Positions 61,595-64,000 of a DNA stretch of 64,000 nt are shown piece after piece. Origin of the DNA: Thermohalobaculum sp039184865 (GTDB taxonomy: Bacteria > Pseudomonadota > Alphaproteobacteria > Rhodobacterales > Rhodobacteraceae); the NCBI GenBank assembly GCA_039184865.1, contig JBCDAV010000026.1, positions 10,645 through 74,644 on the forward strand, read 5' to 3'. The position numbers and the translations under genes were made by a program. Position 1 is the stretch's first letter. The number at the start of each line of letters is the position of its first letter. The notes below the pieces were generated by a model, which saw only the letters and a program-made list of their open reading frames with translations, was not told the DNA's origin and did no database searches.

Positions 61595-62893
61595 TCAGAT
61601 CAGCATCATCGTCGGATCTTCGAGGTTCTGCTTGATCGCCTCGAGGAACTGCGCCCCCAACGCCCCGTCGATCACCCGGTGGTCGACCGAGAGCGTGACC
61701 GACATGACCGTTGCAATGCCGAGTTCGCCCGACCTGACCAACGGCTTCTGCACGCCGGCGCCGACCGCGAGGATCGAGCCATGCGGCGGGTTTATCACCG
61801 CATCGAAGTTGTCGATGCCGAACATCCCGAGGTTCGAGATCGAGAACGATCCGCCCTGGTACTCGTGCGGCGCCAGCTTGCGGTCGCGCGCCCGGGTGGC
61901 GAGGTCCTTCATCTCGGTCGAGATCTGGGCGAGCCCCTTGGCGTGCGCGTCCTTGATCACGGGCGTCAGCAGACCGCCTTCGATGGCGACGGCGACCGCG
62001 ACATCCGAGGCCTCCATGCGCAGGATGCGATCTCCGGCCCAGACGGCGTTGGCATCAGGCACGCGCTGCAACCCGGCGGCGCAGGCCTTGATGACGAAGT
62101 CGTTGACGCTGAGCTTGACGCCCTGTTTCTCGAGGTTGGCGTTCATCGACTTGCGCAAACCGAGCAGCGTGTCGAGTTCGATGTCCCTGCGCAGATAGAA
62201 ATGCGGGATCGTCGACTTGGCCTCGGACAGCCGCGCCGCGATGGTCTTGCGCATGCCGTCGAGCTTGATCTCCTCGTAGGCTCGTCCCTCGAACATCTTC
62301 GCCACAGCATCGGCCGATGGCCCAGACGAAGCCGGGGCGGGAGCAGGAGCGGCGGCCGAGGGTTGCGGGGCAGCGGCACTCGGGGTGAAGCCCTCGACAT
62401 CGGCCTTGACGATCCGTCCCTTCGGCCCTGTGCCCTTTACCTGGCCGAGATCGATGTTTTTGTCGGCCGCGATCCGACGCGCCAGCGGCGAGGCGAAGAT
62501 CCGTCCCCCGGACGCGGCAATGGGCGCTGCCGGAGCCGGTGCGGGCGCTGCGGCGGCGGGCGCGGGTGCTGCGGTCGCTTCGGCTGCGGCCGCTGCAGGC
62601 GCAGGCTCGGATGCCGGGGCACCGCCGTCGGCGATATCCGCGGCACTCTCGCCCTCTTCGAGCAGAACCATGATCAGCTCGTTGACCTTCACGCCCTCGG
62701 TGCCTTCGGGCACGACGATCTTGCCGACCGTTCCCTCGTCGACAGCTTCGAACTCCATCGTCGCCTTGTCGGTTTCGATCTCGGCGATGATGTCTCCGGA
62801 GGACACCGTGTCGCCCTCCTTCACCAGCCACTTCGCCAGCGTCCCGTCCTCCATGGTCGGGGACAGCGCGGGCATGGTCACATTGATTGGCAT
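61595..62893 (-). CDS. pdhC: pyruvate dehydrogenase E2, dihydrolipoamide acetyltransferase
   Basis: 432 residues. One lipoyl domain with EIETDKATMEFEA (lipoyl Lys in DKA), a long Ala/Pro linker, the E3/E1-binding domain (FASPLARRIAADKNIDL), and a catalytic core with HRVIDGALGAQFLEAIK (His and Asp). ATG 62893 follows GGAGGGGG. It lies 13 bp after pdhB. Confidence 0.96.
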   Translation of the reverse strand: MPINVTMPALSPTMEDGTLAKWLVKEGDTVSSGDIIAEIETDKATMEFEAVDEGTVGKIVVPEGTEGVKVNELIMVLLEEGESAADIADGGAPASEPAPAAAAAEATAAPAPAAAAPAPAPAAPIAASGGRIFASPLARRIAADKNIDLGQVKGTGPKGRIVKADVEGFTPSAAAPQPSAAAPAPAPASSGPSADAVAKMFEGRAYEEIKLDGMRKTIAARLSEAKSTIPHFYLRRDIELDTLLGLRKSMNANLEKQGVKLSVNDFVIKACAAGLQRVPDANAVWAGDRILRMEASDVAVAVAIEGGLLTPVIKDAHAKGLAQISTEMKDLATRARDRKLAPHEYQGGSFSISNLGMFGIDNFDAVINPPHGSILAVGAGVQKPLVRSGELGIATVMSVTLSVDHRVIDGALGAQFLEAIKQNLEDPTMMLI

Positions 62894-62906
62894 GGGTCCC
62901 CCTCCC

Positions 62907-64000
62907 TCAGCGGTAGCAGACGGTCTTTGCCGCCTCGATGACCTCAGGCGTGGTGACCAGCGCCAGTTTTTCCAGGTTCGCCGCGTACGGCATCGGCACA
63001 TCCTTGCCGGTACAATTGATCACCGGCGCGTCGAGATAGTCGAACGCCTCCTGCATCAGCACGGCCGAGATGTGATTGCCGATCGAGCAGACCGGGAAGC
63101 CTTCCTCGACCGTGATGCAACGGTTGGTCTTCATGACCGACCCGACCACGGTGGCCGTGTCCATCGGGCGCAGGCTTCTCAGATCGATCACCTCGGCCGA
63201 GATGCCGTCCTCGGCGAGAGCTGCGGCGGCCTCCATCGCGTAGGTCATGCCGATGCCAAAACTGACGATCGTCAGGTCCGTCCCGGCCCGTGCGATCCGG
63301 GCCTTGCCAAGCGGGACGGTATAGTCCTCGAGATCCGGCACATCGAACGAGCGCCCGTAGAGGATCTCGTTCTCCAGCACGATCACCGGGTTCGGATCGC
63401 GGATCGCCGATTTCAGCAGCCCCTTGGCGTCCGCGGCCGTGTAGGGCTGGACGACCTTGAGGCCGGGCACGTGCGAATACCACGCGGCATAGTCCTGCGA
63501 ATGCTGGGCCGCCACGCGCGCGGCGGCACCGTTCGGGCCGCGGAACACGATGGGACAACCCATCTGCCCGCCCGACATGTAGAGTGTCTTCGCCGCCGAA
63601 TTGATGATCTGGTCAATCGCCTGCATGGCGAAGTTGAAGGTCATGAACTCGACGATCGGACGCAGTCCGGCGAAGGCCGCCCCGACCGCGATACCGGTGA
63701 AACCGTGCTCAGTGATCGGGGTGTCGATGACGCGCCGCGCGCCGAATTCATCCAGCAGGCCCTGGCTGATCTTGTAGGCGCCCTGATACTCGGCGACCTC
63801 TTCGCCCATCAGGTAGACGTCGTCCTCGCTGCGCATCTCCTCGGCCATCGCATCGCGCAGGGCCTCGCGCACGGTCTGCGACTTCAGCGGCGTGCCGTCC
63901 GGATAGTCCGGTTCCGGCTCGGCTGCCACGGGCGCTGCCGCCACTTCGGCGGGTGCAGGTGCCGACGTCGCTTCGGCAGGGGGGGAGGAGGGGGCGGGCG
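62907..64000 (-). CDS. pdhB: pyruvate dehydrogenase E1 beta subunit (5' end cut by window)
   Basis: The visible ~365 residues include the transketolase-type beta chain: REALRDAMAEEMRSEDDVYLMGEEV, DTPITEHGFTGIAVGAAF, QDYAAWYSHVPGLKVVQPY and GFPVCSIGNHISA. To the right, before position 63944, the frame continues as an Ala/Pro/Glu-rich linker and runs off the window, consistent with the N-terminal lipoyl domain of alphaproteobacterial PdhB. A GTG at 63944 is probably not the true start. Confidence 0.93.
   Translation of the reverse strand, partial: PAPSSPPAEATSAPAPAEVAAAPVAAEPEPDYPDGTPLKSQTVREALRDAMAEEMRSEDDVYLMGEEVAEYQGAYKISQGLLDEFGARRVIDTPITEHGFTGIAVGAAFAGLRPIVEFMTFNFAMQAIDQIINSAAKTLYMSGGQMGCPIVFRGPNGAAARVAAQHSQDYAAWYSHVPGLKVVQPYTAADAKGLLKSAIRDPNPVIVLENEILYGRSFDVPDLEDYTVPLGKARIARAGTDLTIVSFGIGMTYAMEAAAALAEDGISAEVIDLRSLRPMDTATVVGSVMKTNRCITVEEGFPVCSIGNHISAVLMQEAFDYLDAPVINCTGKDVPMPYAANLEKLALVTTPEVIEAAKTVCYR

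Noticed and set aside
1..64000. CRISPR array, tRNA, rRNA or IS elements
   Set aside because: No regular repeat-spacer pattern, no T-loop with acceptor pairing, no ribosomal RNA stretch and no transposase frame was found on either strand.

Overview
The window is a 64 kb stretch of a GC-rich, gene-dense alphaproteobacterial chromosome, most likely Rhodobacterales-like. The evidence is a PdhB with an Ala/Pro linker leading to an N-terminal lipoyl domain, a compact fdhD-mobA-mobB-moeA operon, a small DUF6314 protein, PilZ and rhodanese singletons, and a pheT with no pheS beside it. I found no transposase, integrase, CRISPR array, tRNA or rRNA. The backbone is chromosomal, with a few segments of foreign-looking composition.

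1-10932 (minus strand) is the most unusual part: seven co-directional, tightly spaced genes that look like one operon for electron transfer across the cell envelope. In transcription order they encode a pentahaem cytochrome c; a cytoplasmic thioredoxin-reductase-like flavoprotein fused to two cyclic-nucleotide-binding domains and four [4Fe-4S] clusters; a membrane protein with two His-X13-His helices (predicted di-haem b); an FHA-TM-decahaem cytochrome fusion; a second pentahaem cytochrome paralogous to the first; a third, unrelated-looking pentahaem cytochrome; and a predicted outer-membrane beta-barrel cut by the window edge. Together they carry 25 c-type haem motifs, a probable pair of b haems and four Fe-S clusters. 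This reads as a chain from a cytosolic dinucleotide through the inner membrane and periplasm to the outer membrane, with signalling domains built into the redox proteins. The function is inferred.

11159-21599 holds housekeeping and envelope genes: a PfkB sugar/adenosine kinase with endonuclease III, PilZ, rhodanese, thioredoxin reductase, a methyltransferase, a DUF2799 lipoprotein, a DUF898 membrane protein coupled to an M48 protease, and a UvrD/PcrA helicase that carries an AT-rich in-frame insertion. 21678-33159 is more accessory: a Vps62-like protein, a sulfotransferase, a TPR-methyltransferase, YegP, a ThDP enzyme with a TauE-type exporter, an SDR, a Baeyer-Villiger-type monooxygenase with an altered fingerprint, a GST, an enoyl-CoA hydratase and a lower-GC orphan gene.

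33348-46675 holds pyruvate carboxylase, pheT, mscL, a lipase-like hydrolase, alanine dehydrogenase, and the molybdenum-cofactor operon fdhD-(coiled-coil membrane protein)-mobA-HAD-mobB-moeA, in which the junctions overlap. 46724-48660 is an ECF sigma factor operon with an EF-hand protein, a candidate anti-sigma membrane protein and a CpxP/Spy-like periplasmic protein. 48842-64000 contains DUF983, Nudix, MFS, rpmG (with a clear terminator), a degenerate GGDEF protein, a lipoprotein, purB, DUF6314, hemH, prolyl oligopeptidase, a poly-Asn-tailed protein that may be an NADase-like toxin, GNAT, yghU, DinB, and the pyruvate dehydrogenase E2/E1-beta genes at the right edge.
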